From RBC101 sp052387735 (GTDB taxonomy: Bacteria; Gemmatimonadota; Gemmatimonadetes; Gemmatimonadales; Gemmatimonadaceae): a stretch of DNA of 6,489 nt. The stretch's first letter is position 1, and every line of letters begins with the position of its first letter. The notes beneath the pieces are model-generated. The model had not been told where the DNA came from. It made no database searches and saw only the letters and a program-made list of their open reading frames with translations. The stretch spans positions 1 through 6,489 of the forward strand of contig JBQTIW010000286.1 in assembly GCA_052387735.1 (NCBI GenBank). The letters are read 5' to 3'. The position numbers and the translations under genes are program-made. This document shows positions 1 to 6,084 of this stretch, in pieces.

Positions 1-2
1 TG

Positions 3-164
3 GAGAATGCGCTGCGCGGCGTGTGGCGCCTGCGATGCGCGAGCGGTGACCTTCGCGTATCCATCACGCTGGCGCCCACCGAGCCGGCGAAAGTACAGCT
101 GCTGCACGTGGAACCGATGAGGCCCGAGGCATCCCTGGCCTCGTCACCGGCGTGCCGCTCCTGA
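3..164 (+). CDS. 3' end of a truncated gene (possible C-terminus of a serine hydrolase-like enzyme)
   Basis: The frame is open from the left edge and stops at TGA 162-164, giving 53 residues. Almost all codons end in G or C, as in the complete genes here, and the other two plus-strand frames contain stops (the nearest at about base 47). The residues alternate hydrophobic and polar positions (LRGVWRLRC, DLRVSITLAPTEPAKVQLL), as in a terminal beta-sheet. From memory, a tail of the type WxLRC...G.L.V..TLAPT.P..VQ.L closes some secreted beta-lactamase-related serine hydrolases of Gemmatimonadota. No catalytic motif lies inside the window, so the function is not established. The last dozen residues, rich in Ala and Ser, look like a disordered end. 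The gene converges on the protease at 349-1602, with a hairpin between them. Confidence 0.5.
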   Translation, partial: ENALRGVWRLRCASGDLRVSITLAPTEPAKVQLLHVEPMRPEASLASSPACRS

Positions 165-266
165 CGTTCCGTACTGCCAGCGCCGAACCCCATGAGCCTG
201 GTGACGATCATGCGCCCGACTCGCCGGCAAGTCGTCGCCGACGTTCCGCGTCGATGCCACCACACG

Positions 267-308
267 ACGAGAGGGGGTGAGCGCCGTTCGTCGCTCACCC
301 CCTCTCGT
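267..308. terminator. Perfect 17-bp hairpin between convergent genes, candidate bidirectional terminator
   Basis: Bases 267-283 are exactly complementary to 292-308, with an 8-base loop (CCGTTCGT). The stem is G/C-rich, with a GAGGGGGTGAG core. It lies about 40 bases past the protease stop codon (minus strand) and about 100 bases past the stop of the plus-strand gene ending at 164, where a shared terminator would be expected. Neither side has a proper U-run (GTTC on the plus side, CGTGTGG on the minus side), so it could instead be a Rho-assisted or mRNA 3'-end stabilising hairpin. I see no gene or other signal in the rest of the gap, 165-266 and 309-348. Confidence 0.6.
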
Positions 309-348
309 TCATGGCTCGATCCTGGGTCGCGGCGCTGACAAACGCCAC

Positions 349-1602
349 CTACATGATGTAGCCCATGTAGAGCAAGCGGTTCGGGGAGCCGGCGCCCGGC
401 AGACCGACCACACCCAGCGTGGCGTTGGCGACGAGACTGTTCCGAATGGCGATCGCTCCGGCAAGCGGGAATTTGTCACGCAGCAGGGCGGCTGCGCCGG
501 CCGCGTGCGGCGATGCCATCGACGTGCCGCTGAGGAATGCAATGGCGACGGGTGACGTCCACCAGGCGCCGCGGATGTTCCGCCCCGGTGCAAAGAGGTC
601 GAGGCACGGACCCCAATTGGAGAAACTCGACCGCGTATCGACGAACGCGGGCGGCAGGCCCGCGCCTTGGCCCGTCGAACCAACGGTGATCGCGTTGGCG
701 GCGCTCGCCGGCGAGGTGCCACACGCGTTCACGTTGTCGTTACCGGCGGCGACCGCAACGGAATTTCCGGAGGCCACGAGCGCATTGACCGCGGCGTTGG
801 TTGCAAGGTGGAGACTGCCTCCGAGGCTCATATTCGTCACGGCGGGTGCGATGTCGTTCAACTGCACCCAGTTGACGGCCGTGATGATCCGCGAGAACGG
901 GGCACCACCGGTGCAGTTGAACACGCGCACCGGGTGCAGAATCACTCCTTTGGCCACGCCGTTCACGCTGCCGCCGATCGTACTGGCGACATGCGTGCCA
1001 TGTCCGTTGCAATCCGTGGGTGACGGGGTGAACGGCACGAACGAGACACCACCCATGACACGCCCGCCGAAGTCGGCGTGTCCGGCGAGGATCCCGCTGT
1101 CAATCACGTATACGTGAATCGTAGGCGGTGGCAGACCTCCCGTGCGCAGGTACGTATACGTGCCGCTCAGCGGCAGAAAGCGCTGGTCGATGCGATCGAG
1201 TCCCCAGTTCATCGGAACGGGCTGGACGACCGACGGGAACACGTCCTGGTCCGGGTATGCCATCGCGTCTTTCTCGACATACGCCACCGCTGGATCCCGT
1301 CGTAGACGTTCCAGTGCAGCCGGAGGGACGTCGGCGAGGAACCCCTTGAGCGCGGCGCCCCACGTGGTCTTGACCGTTGCCCCGGCGAGGCTCGCCAGTC
1401 GCACAGACGCTGCACTCACATCCTCTTCGGTGTCTTTGAGCACGACGATGTAGTCGTTCGGCCCTACCTGATCGCTGCCGGCCTCTGCCGGAGCAAGCGA
1501 TGCCCGTGCCTCGGGGAGTGGCGACGTCGACGAGGGTTCGTCGGCGCAGGCGGCTGTGAACACCACAGCCATCGAGACCAGGGCTTTCATGTCGGCGCGC
1601 AT
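349..1602 (-). CDS. S8 family (proteinase K/aqualysin-like) serine protease, predicted lipoprotein
   Basis: This is a 417-residue exported subtilase that should cleave proteins outside the cytoplasm. Residues 1-19 form a short signal peptide ending FTAAC, so Cys19 is a likely lipidation site, although Thr at -3 makes the lipobox weak. An Asp/Glu/Ser/Pro-rich linker follows. Residues 50-113 match the I9 propeptide (YIVVLKD...VAYVEKDA), which acts as folding chaperone and inhibitor. The catalytic domain runs from about 132 (NWGLDRID) to the end. The triad is Asp168 (VYVIDSG), His201 (CNGHGTHVAS) and Ser361 (GTSMASPHAAG), with oxyanion Asn288 (AAGNDN). Cys198 and Cys230 are 32 residues apart, as in the Cys67-Cys99 disulfide of aqualysin; Cys294 and Cys333 could form the second. 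There is no C-terminal accessory domain. ATG 1600-1602 is chosen because GAGGAGG sits 4 bases upstream; Met5 is the alternative. The gene is divergent from the large regulator at 1808. Confidence 0.95.
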   Translation of the reverse strand: MRADMKALVSMAVVFTAACADEPSSTSPLPEARASLAPAEAGSDQVGPNDYIVVLKDTEEDVSAASVRLASLAGATVKTTWGAALKGFLADVPPAALERLRRDPAVAYVEKDAMAYPDQDVFPSVVQPVPMNWGLDRIDQRFLPLSGTYTYLRTGGLPPPTIHVYVIDSGILAGHADFGGRVMGGVSFVPFTPSPTDCNGHGTHVASTIGGSVNGVAKGVILHPVRVFNCTGGAPFSRIITAVNWVQLNDIAPAVTNMSLGGSLHLATNAAVNALVASGNSVAVAAGNDNVNACGTSPASAANAITVGSTGQGAGLPPAFVDTRSSFSNWGPCLDLFAPGRNIRGAWWTSPVAIAFLSGTSMASPHAAGAAALLRDKFPLAGAIAIRNSLVANATLGVVGLPGAGSPNRLLYMGYIM

Positions 1603-1606
1603 ATTG

Positions 1607-1613
1607 CCTCCTC
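1607..1613 (-). promoter_or_regulatory. Shine-Dalgarno site of the protease gene
   Basis: Read on the minus strand this is GAGGAGG, a near-perfect anti-16S match, followed by CAAT and then ATG at 1602-1600. The 4-base gap is slightly short but fits the first ATG. The second in-frame ATG (Met5) would be 16 bases away, so this site decides the start. Confidence 0.75.
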
Positions 1614-1627
1614 AACTGAGATTGTGA

Positions 1628-1651
1628 ACGCGCAACAGCGTGTCACGCGCA
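1628..1651. repeat. Short direct repeat ACGCGCA in the protease leader
   Basis: ACGCGCA occurs at 1628-1634 and again at 1645-1651, 17 bases apart, between the protease ribosome-binding site and the putative promoter. Both copies are preceded by a GTGA- or GTC-type sequence. It could be an operator half-site pair or chance in GC-rich DNA; nothing else supports a function. Confidence 0.2.
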
Positions 1652-1757
1652 GGTGCGTGGCATCCTGGTGGAGCGGTCGTGACTCTCGTGCTCGCGGTGA
1701 GGAGGCTTGCCTTACGAGCACTGAAGCACGGCACCACGCGAGTCGATGCCCACGCCG

Positions 1758-1802
1758 ACTCTAGCCTCGCCGGCGCAAGTTGCCGTCAAGCAGCATGTCA
1801 AG
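1758..1802 (-). promoter_or_regulatory. Candidate SARP operator plus -10 element for the protease promoter
   Basis: On the minus strand three heptamers run in direct orientation: CTTGACA (1802-1796), CTTGACG (1790-1784) and CTTGCGC (1779-1773), with periods of 12 and 11 bases. After a further 9 bases comes TAGAGT (1763-1758), which matches the -10 consensus TATAAT at 4 of 6 positions. Characterised SARP activators of actinomycetes bind heptameric direct repeats about 11 bp apart, with the last repeat about 8 bp before the -10 and overlapping the -35 region; TTGACA/TTGACG here fill that role. The adjacent gene at 1808 encodes a SARP-type winged helix. The predicted transcript would have a 5' leader of about 150 bases. 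The rightmost repeat ends 5 bases before the regulator's ATG, so binding could also affect the regulator itself. This is a pattern-based prediction. Confidence 0.4.
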
Positions 1803-1807
1803 TCGTA

Positions 1808-4800
1808 ATGTCCACGCCACTTAGCATCCTCAGCTCGACAGTACTCTACACGCTCGGAGAACCGCACCTCGGCGGCGGAGCAGACGCACAGCTCTCGAGC
1901 AGGCGCAAGGAACTGGTGCTCCTGGCCTACCTCGCGCGGCACGCGCCCCGCCCCGTCGCGCGCGAAACGCTGGCAACCCTCCTCTGGGGCGATCGCCACG
2001 AAGCGCGCGCACGCCAGTCGCTGCGCCAGGCGTTGCTGGATCTGCGTCGGGTCATCGGCGATGCTCTCGACGTGCAGGCGGACGCGGTCCAGCTCCGTGA
2101 GGGAGCGGTCGAACTGGACGCGGTCTTGTTCGAACGCGAGATCGTCGCGGAGCAGCTCGAGGCCGCGGTCGACCGATGGCATGGCGACTTTCTCGAGTCC
2201 ATGGAGGATGCGGGGGCCGCTCCCTTTCAGGCCTGGCTCGACGCCGAGCGAGAGCGGCTCCGCCATCTCCTGGTGTCGGCCCTGCAGCAGCTTGCCTCGG
2301 CAGCCGTTAGGCGCGGCGACTCCGGCACGGCGGAGCGCTGGGCTTCGCGGTGGTCGCAACTGTTCCCCCTCGACGAGCGTGCGCACATGCAGTGGATGCA
2401 GGTGCTGCGGCGGAACGGACGACTCCGCGAGGCGCTGTCACTGCATGCGGCCTTCGTCAGTCGAGCGATCAGGGAACTTGACGGCGAGCCGTCAGCGGAG
2501 CTGATCCGCCTGGGGAAGGAGCTCGAGGAGGAATCAGCGCGCACACCAGGCGGACCAGGCCAATGCACCGCGGCCGTCTTCACACCAAGCCTCGTGGAAC
2601 GGGATGGTGCGCTCGCCGAACTGTTCTCGGTGTGGGAATCGGTGCGCAATGGCGAGGCCGCCATTGTGCTCATCGAGGGGGAGCGCGGCGTGGGGAAGAC
2701 GCGACTCGCTGAGGAATTCCTTCGTGCCGCGGCGTCGGCCGGTCGTTGCGTGATCCTGCGCGGCCGGGGCGGCGGAGCTGACGGGGATCCCGGCGACGCC
2801 GAACCTTTCGCCACCGCCAATGCGCTGTTCAGCGATTTGCGCGAGGCACGCGGACTTGCCGGCGCGGCCCCCCGTGCGCTGGCCGAGCTTGGCCGCTTCG
2901 CGCCGTGGCTGCATCAGGATTTCCTCGCGCTACCCGAGGCGCGCGGGACAGACGGTGCGCGCGTCGATGCGCTCAAGGAGGTGCTTGGCGCGGTTGCCGA
3001 GGAGCGCCCGGTCGTCGTGTTCCTGGACGAGGCCCCGACTGCGGACCTGGCCACGCGCCGGCTGTTGGCCTCACTCGCGCACGTGGTGCCCCCACGCGTG
3101 CTCGTGCTCTTGACTGCGTCTTCGGTCGAGTCGCGAAACCGTTCGCTGGTCCGCGATCTGTCGGCCATTCGCGGCGTGCGACGGCTGAAGCTCCAGGCGC
3201 TCTCGTTAGGTGGCGTGCAGGCAATGATCGCGTCGATGATCGCCCTGCGAAAGGACGAGCAGCAACAGCTTTCTGCGCGCCTGCTCGCCGAAACCGGTGG
3301 AAATCCGCTCCTGGTGTCCGAACGCGTTTCCGCGCTCGCCGACGCCGGGTGGCTCGCTCCGGATCCGGGTGGGGAATGGCGCATCACGCCCGAGTCGTCG
3401 CGCCGGCGAGTCCGGCCGCGCGCGGTGTTCGGGGCGGTCGCGGCGACGCTGGCCCTGCTCGTCATGTACGTGATCGGTAGGCCGGGCGACGCGCAAACGG
3501 ACCATCGGACAGGGATCTCCGTCTTTCCGTTGCACGCCACGGTGCGCGACGCCTCGGACTGGTCCGAAGCGTTGTCCGATCTCCTGTCCACGACGCTGGA
3601 TGGGACGCCGGGACTTCGCGTCGCCGATCCGTGGGCGGCGTGGCGCCAGCTGCGTGACACCCCTGCGGCACGGGCGCGCGGCCCCGACCGTCGCGAGGCC
3701 GAGGCCCTGTCGCGAAAGGCGGGCACCGAGTGGTTTCTCATCGGGTCCGTCCTGCTCGAGCGCGGCCGGCTGAACGTGTCGTATCGGCTCTATCATGTCG
3801 ACAGCGATGAACCCGTGGTCTCTCACGCGAGTGAAGGCGCGGCGGACAGTGCGGTGGCGCTGGCGCAGCGCCTGGCGATTCCGATCATTGCCCGCATCGT
3901 GGACACCAGGCGAATGCCTCACGTGGGAGCGATCCAGCCGCAGGCGACCGCGTCGGCGCCAGCGCTCAAGGCGTACCTCGCGGCCAAAGAGGCGATGCGC
4001 CGGGGGCTCCTCGACAGCGCCGAGGTTGCCGTCGACCGGGCCATCGCGCTCGATTCGGCCTTCGGGCTCGCGCTGGTGGAAGCAGCACAGATCAAGACGC
4101 AGGTGGCCACACTGGGCGGGCAACCGTTTCGCCTCGGCGAGTTGGCCGAACGCGCGGCCGTGCACAGCGCCTCGTTAGGTGAACGCGACCGGCTGCGCGC
4201 ACAGTGGCTGCTCGCCTCGGTGCGCACCGAGGGCATTCGCGCGGCGGCGGCGGCGGAGCGGCTCGTGAGCCTCGATAGTACCGACCTCCGGGCCTGGGCG
4301 GGGCTGTCGTACACCCGGCTGGTGTATGGCTGGCAGTTTGGTGCGACGCACGCCGACGCTGTGGCGGCCTCCGAGCACGTCGTCCAGCTGGATTCGAGCT
4401 ACGTGCCCGGCCTCGTGATGCGAGCGGTGACCGCCATTGGCGCCGCGTCGCCGGCCGACATGCGCGTTCAGCTCGACCGCCTCCGGCAGGTCGACACCAC
4501 CGTCACGGCCGTGCGCGGGACCATGCTCGCGCTTCAATCGCTGCTCGCGCCGGAGGAGGAGATGCATCGCGTGCTCGACGTGGTCGAGCGTGAACCAGCA
4601 CCTGTGCCCTTCGCCACGATGCGCATGCTCATCCGATATCGACCGCAGCACGCCGAGACGTTGCTCGCACGGCTGGCCGCGCGCTGGCGCGGGGATCCGG
4701 CCGCAAGCGTCGTGGCATCGGCCAGGTCGCGACTCCTCCTGGCACAGGGTCGGGGCAGCGCCATCGATACCCTGCGGCGCGCCATCGAGCGCAACGGCAC

Positions 4801-5497
4801 GGCGGCACTCCTCCCCTCCATCAATCTGCAGGTGGTCGCCGCGCGCGTCGCCGGTGTCATCGACGACTCTTTGGTGCAGGAGTCACTGGCCTCACTGACC
4901 GCGTGGGTGCCGGTGGACTCGGCGGTGTTCTACCAGTACAAGCGCGAGGTCTGGTGGATTGGATGGTTGCTCGGCGCCTACCACGCCACCCACGGCGACA
5001 CGACGATGGCGCGGCGCTGGCACGGAGCGATCGGCACGCTTCGACGCGGCGGGCTGCCGCCGGACTGGCCCGACGCGATTCGTGCCGACATCGAGGCGCG
5101 ACTCGCCGCCCGCCGCGGCGACCTGCCGGCCGCCCTCGAGCAGGCCCGCCGCGCCTTCGACGTGTGGTTCATTCACACCGAGAACGTGCAGGACTGGCAT
5201 CCCGAACCGGCCATGCGTTTCCACTTCGCGCAGTTGTTGCGCGCCAGTGGAAAGCGGGACAGCGCCGAAGCCATCTTCCGGTCACTCGTTCCACCGACCA
5301 CCTGGGTCGGTTACTACACGGCGCTCGCTTCCCTGGAACTGGGAGATCTGTTCACCCAGCGTGGTGCGCACGCCGACGCGGCGAAGTCATACGCGGTGGC
5401 GCTGCGTCACTGGTCACCGGGAGGACGCGAGGTAGCCGCTCTCCGCGACCGGGCCAGCGATGGACTTCGGCGCGTGGATCGTTTCGTTAGGCACTGA
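1808..5497 (+). CDS. SARP/BTAD-type transcriptional regulator with P-loop ATPase, one TM helix, TolB-like domain and TPRs
   Basis: This is a 1229-residue predicted signal-responsive transcription factor. Residues about 12-108 form an OmpR/SARP-type winged helix (SRRKELVLLAYLA, LATLLW, then the recognition-helix segment ARQSLRQALLDLRRVIG). Residues about 104-240 are a bacterial transcriptional activator domain with a helical TPR-like fold. Residues about 255-525 are an AAA/STAND ATPase: Walker A GERGVGKT (291-298), Walker B VVVFLDE (402-408) and the family GGNPLL motif (497-502). RRRVRPR then leads into one hydrophobic helix, 539-557, with the basic side favouring an N-terminus-in topology. 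Residues about 568-698 resemble the TolB-like domain seen after the TM helix in CadC-like regulators (DLLSTTLDGTPGLRV, EWFLIGSVL). TPR-like helices run from about 718 to 1229. The frame is open back to a GTG at 1640, and a GTG at 1679 has a GGTGGAG 5 bases upstream. ATG 1808 is preferred because codons before it lose G/C preference and the winged helix begins about 12 residues after it, though no clear Shine-Dalgarno precedes it. Confidence 0.9.
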   Translation: MSTPLSILSSTVLYTLGEPHLGGGADAQLSSRRKELVLLAYLARHAPRPVARETLATLLWGDRHEARARQSLRQALLDLRRVIGDALDVQADAVQLREGAVELDAVLFEREIVAEQLEAAVDRWHGDFLESMEDAGAAPFQAWLDAERERLRHLLVSALQQLASAAVRRGDSGTAERWASRWSQLFPLDERAHMQWMQVLRRNGRLREALSLHAAFVSRAIRELDGEPSAELIRLGKELEEESARTPGGPGQCTAAVFTPSLVERDGALAELFSVWESVRNGEAAIVLIEGERGVGKTRLAEEFLRAAASAGRCVILRGRGGGADGDPGDAEPFATANALFSDLREARGLAGAAPRALAELGRFAPWLHQDFLALPEARGTDGARVDALKEVLGAVAEERPVVVFLDEAPTADLATRRLLASLAHVVPPRVLVLLTASSVESRNRSLVRDLSAIRGVRRLKLQALSLGGVQAMIASMIALRKDEQQQLSARLLAETGGNPLLVSERVSALADAGWLAPDPGGEWRITPESSRRRVRPRAVFGAVAATLALLVMYVIGRPGDAQTDHRTGISVFPLHATVRDASDWSEALSDLLSTTLDGTPGLRVADPWAAWRQLRDTPAARARGPDRREAEALSRKAGTEWFLIGSVLLERGRLNVSYRLYHVDSDEPVVSHASEGAADSAVALAQRLAIPIIARIVDTRRMPHVGAIQPQATASAPALKAYLAAKEAMRRGLLDSAEVAVDRAIALDSAFGLALVEAAQIKTQVATLGGQPFRLGELAERAAVHSASLGERDRLRAQWLLASVRTEGIRAAAAAERLVSLDSTDLRAWAGLSYTRLVYGWQFGATHADAVAASEHVVQLDSSYVPGLVMRAVTAIGAASPADMRVQLDRLRQVDTTVTAVRGTMLALQSLLAPEEEMHRVLDVVEREPAPVPFATMRMLIRYRPQHAETLLARLAARWRGDPAASVVASARSRLLLAQGRGSAIDTLRRAIERNGTAALLPSINLQVVAARVAGVIDDSLVQESLASLTAWVPVDSAVFYQYKREVWWIGWLLGAYHATHGDTTMARRWHGAIGTLRRGGLPPDWPDAIRADIEARLAARRGDLPAALEQARRAFDVWFIHTENVQDWHPEPAMRFHFAQLLRASGKRDSAEAIFRSLVPPTTWVGYYTALASLELGDLFTQRGAHADAAKSYAVALRHWSPGGREVAALRDRASDGLRRVDRFVRH

Positions 5498-5559
5498 AGG
5501 GCAGGCCGCTGCCGGCGGCGTAGTCAGGGTGACGATCGCAGCATCCAGACGGTCTGTAT

Positions 5560-5581
5560 GGCGTGGGCCCCGACCCACGCC
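5560..5581. terminator. 8-bp hairpin between convergent genes, candidate terminator
   Basis: GGCGTGGG (5560-5567) pairs perfectly with CCCACGCC (5574-5581) around a 6-base loop. It sits about 60 bases after the regulator stop codon and 8 bases beyond the stop codon of the minus-strand SLOG gene. On the plus strand it is followed by the A/T-richer GGTAATTGTTA, a weak U-tract; on the minus strand no U-run follows. Position and stem strength suggest a terminator shared by the converging units. The rest of the short gap, 5498-5559, shows nothing else. Confidence 0.5.
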
Positions 5582-5589
5582 GGTAATTG

Positions 5590-6084
5590 TTACAGCAGGC
5601 CGCGCGACACGATGAGGTCGACCACCTCTCGCGGTTCGCTCGCCACGTACATGACGCCACCGAGGGAACCGAAGTAGGCCCTGGCCTCCGCGCTGGGCGC
5701 GAGCAGAATGAGCGGGTGCCCCATCTTGAGAGCGAGGGCCGACTCGGATCCCGTGCCCGGACCCCCAACGCCACACGCAACCACGACGTCGGACGAAAGA
5801 ACGTTGACCGCGTTCCGCGCATGACCGAGGCCCGTGAAGATCGCGACGTCGACGTCGCTCGCCACGGGGCCGGATTCGGAAGGCAGCACGCCGATGACGA
5901 GGCTCCCGGCGACGGACTTCGCGCCGCGACTCGCCGCCCGCATGACGCCGGCGTCGCGACCGCCCGTGAGCAACGCCCATCCCTGTGCGGCCACCAGCCT
6001 CCCCAGTTCCTCGGCCAGTGCAAGATCATGGAGGGAGGCGCCCTCTCCGGCGCCCATGACACCGATTACCGATCGTCGTGCCAT
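5590..6084 (-). CDS. SLOG/LOG-fold protein, TIGR00725-like
   Basis: This is a 164-residue cytosolic Rossmann-type protein of the SLOG superfamily, close to the usual size (about 160) of the uncharacterised TIGR00725 group once annotated as 'possible lysine decarboxylase'. It shows the N-terminal strand-loop IGVMGAGEG (7-15), TGGRDAGVM (40-48), equivalent to the GGxxGxM loop of LOG proteins, and GGPGTGSE (107-114), a variant of the PGGxGTxxE nucleotide/phosphate-binding motif with Glu114 retained, followed by the helix ALALKMGHPLILL. LOG enzymes release cytokinin bases from nucleotide monophosphates, and other SLOG proteins bind or process nucleotide-derived ligands; the reaction of this subgroup is not known to me. 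ATG 6082-6084 is preceded by a moderate GGGG-containing site (CGGGGCAG). The start overlaps the end of the upstream MBL gene, suggesting translational coupling. Confidence 0.85.
   Translation of the reverse strand: MARRSVIGVMGAGEGASLHDLALAEELGRLVAAQGWALLTGGRDAGVMRAASRGAKSVAGSLVIGVLPSESGPVASDVDVAIFTGLGHARNAVNVLSSDVVVACGVGGPGTGSESALALKMGHPLILLAPSAEARAYFGSLGGVMYVASEPREVVDLIVSRGLL

Noticed and set aside
419..1117. A 232-residue plus-strand frame opposite the protease
   Set aside because: It lies opposite the conserved catalytic domain, its composition fits a codon shadow, and no motif is visible.
1640..1807. N-terminal extension of the regulator from the GTG at 1640
   Set aside because: Codon bias drops in this part, no domain is present, no good ribosome-binding site precedes 1640, and the stretch holds the likely divergent promoter region.
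1712..2386. A 224-residue minus-strand frame over the regulator's start
   Set aside because: It overlaps the conserved winged helix and BTAD coding sequence on the other strand, and no domain is recognisable.
3206..4165. A 319-residue open frame on the minus strand inside the regulator gene
   Set aside because: It is antisense to a confidently assigned coding region, its translation is Arg/Pro/His-rich without recognisable domains, and long antisense frames are expected in GC-rich genes.
4238..4256. A GCG trinucleotide run encoding a poly-alanine stretch
   Set aside because: It is short, in frame inside a helical TPR-like region, and ordinary for GC-rich coding sequence; there is no sign of a functional microsatellite.
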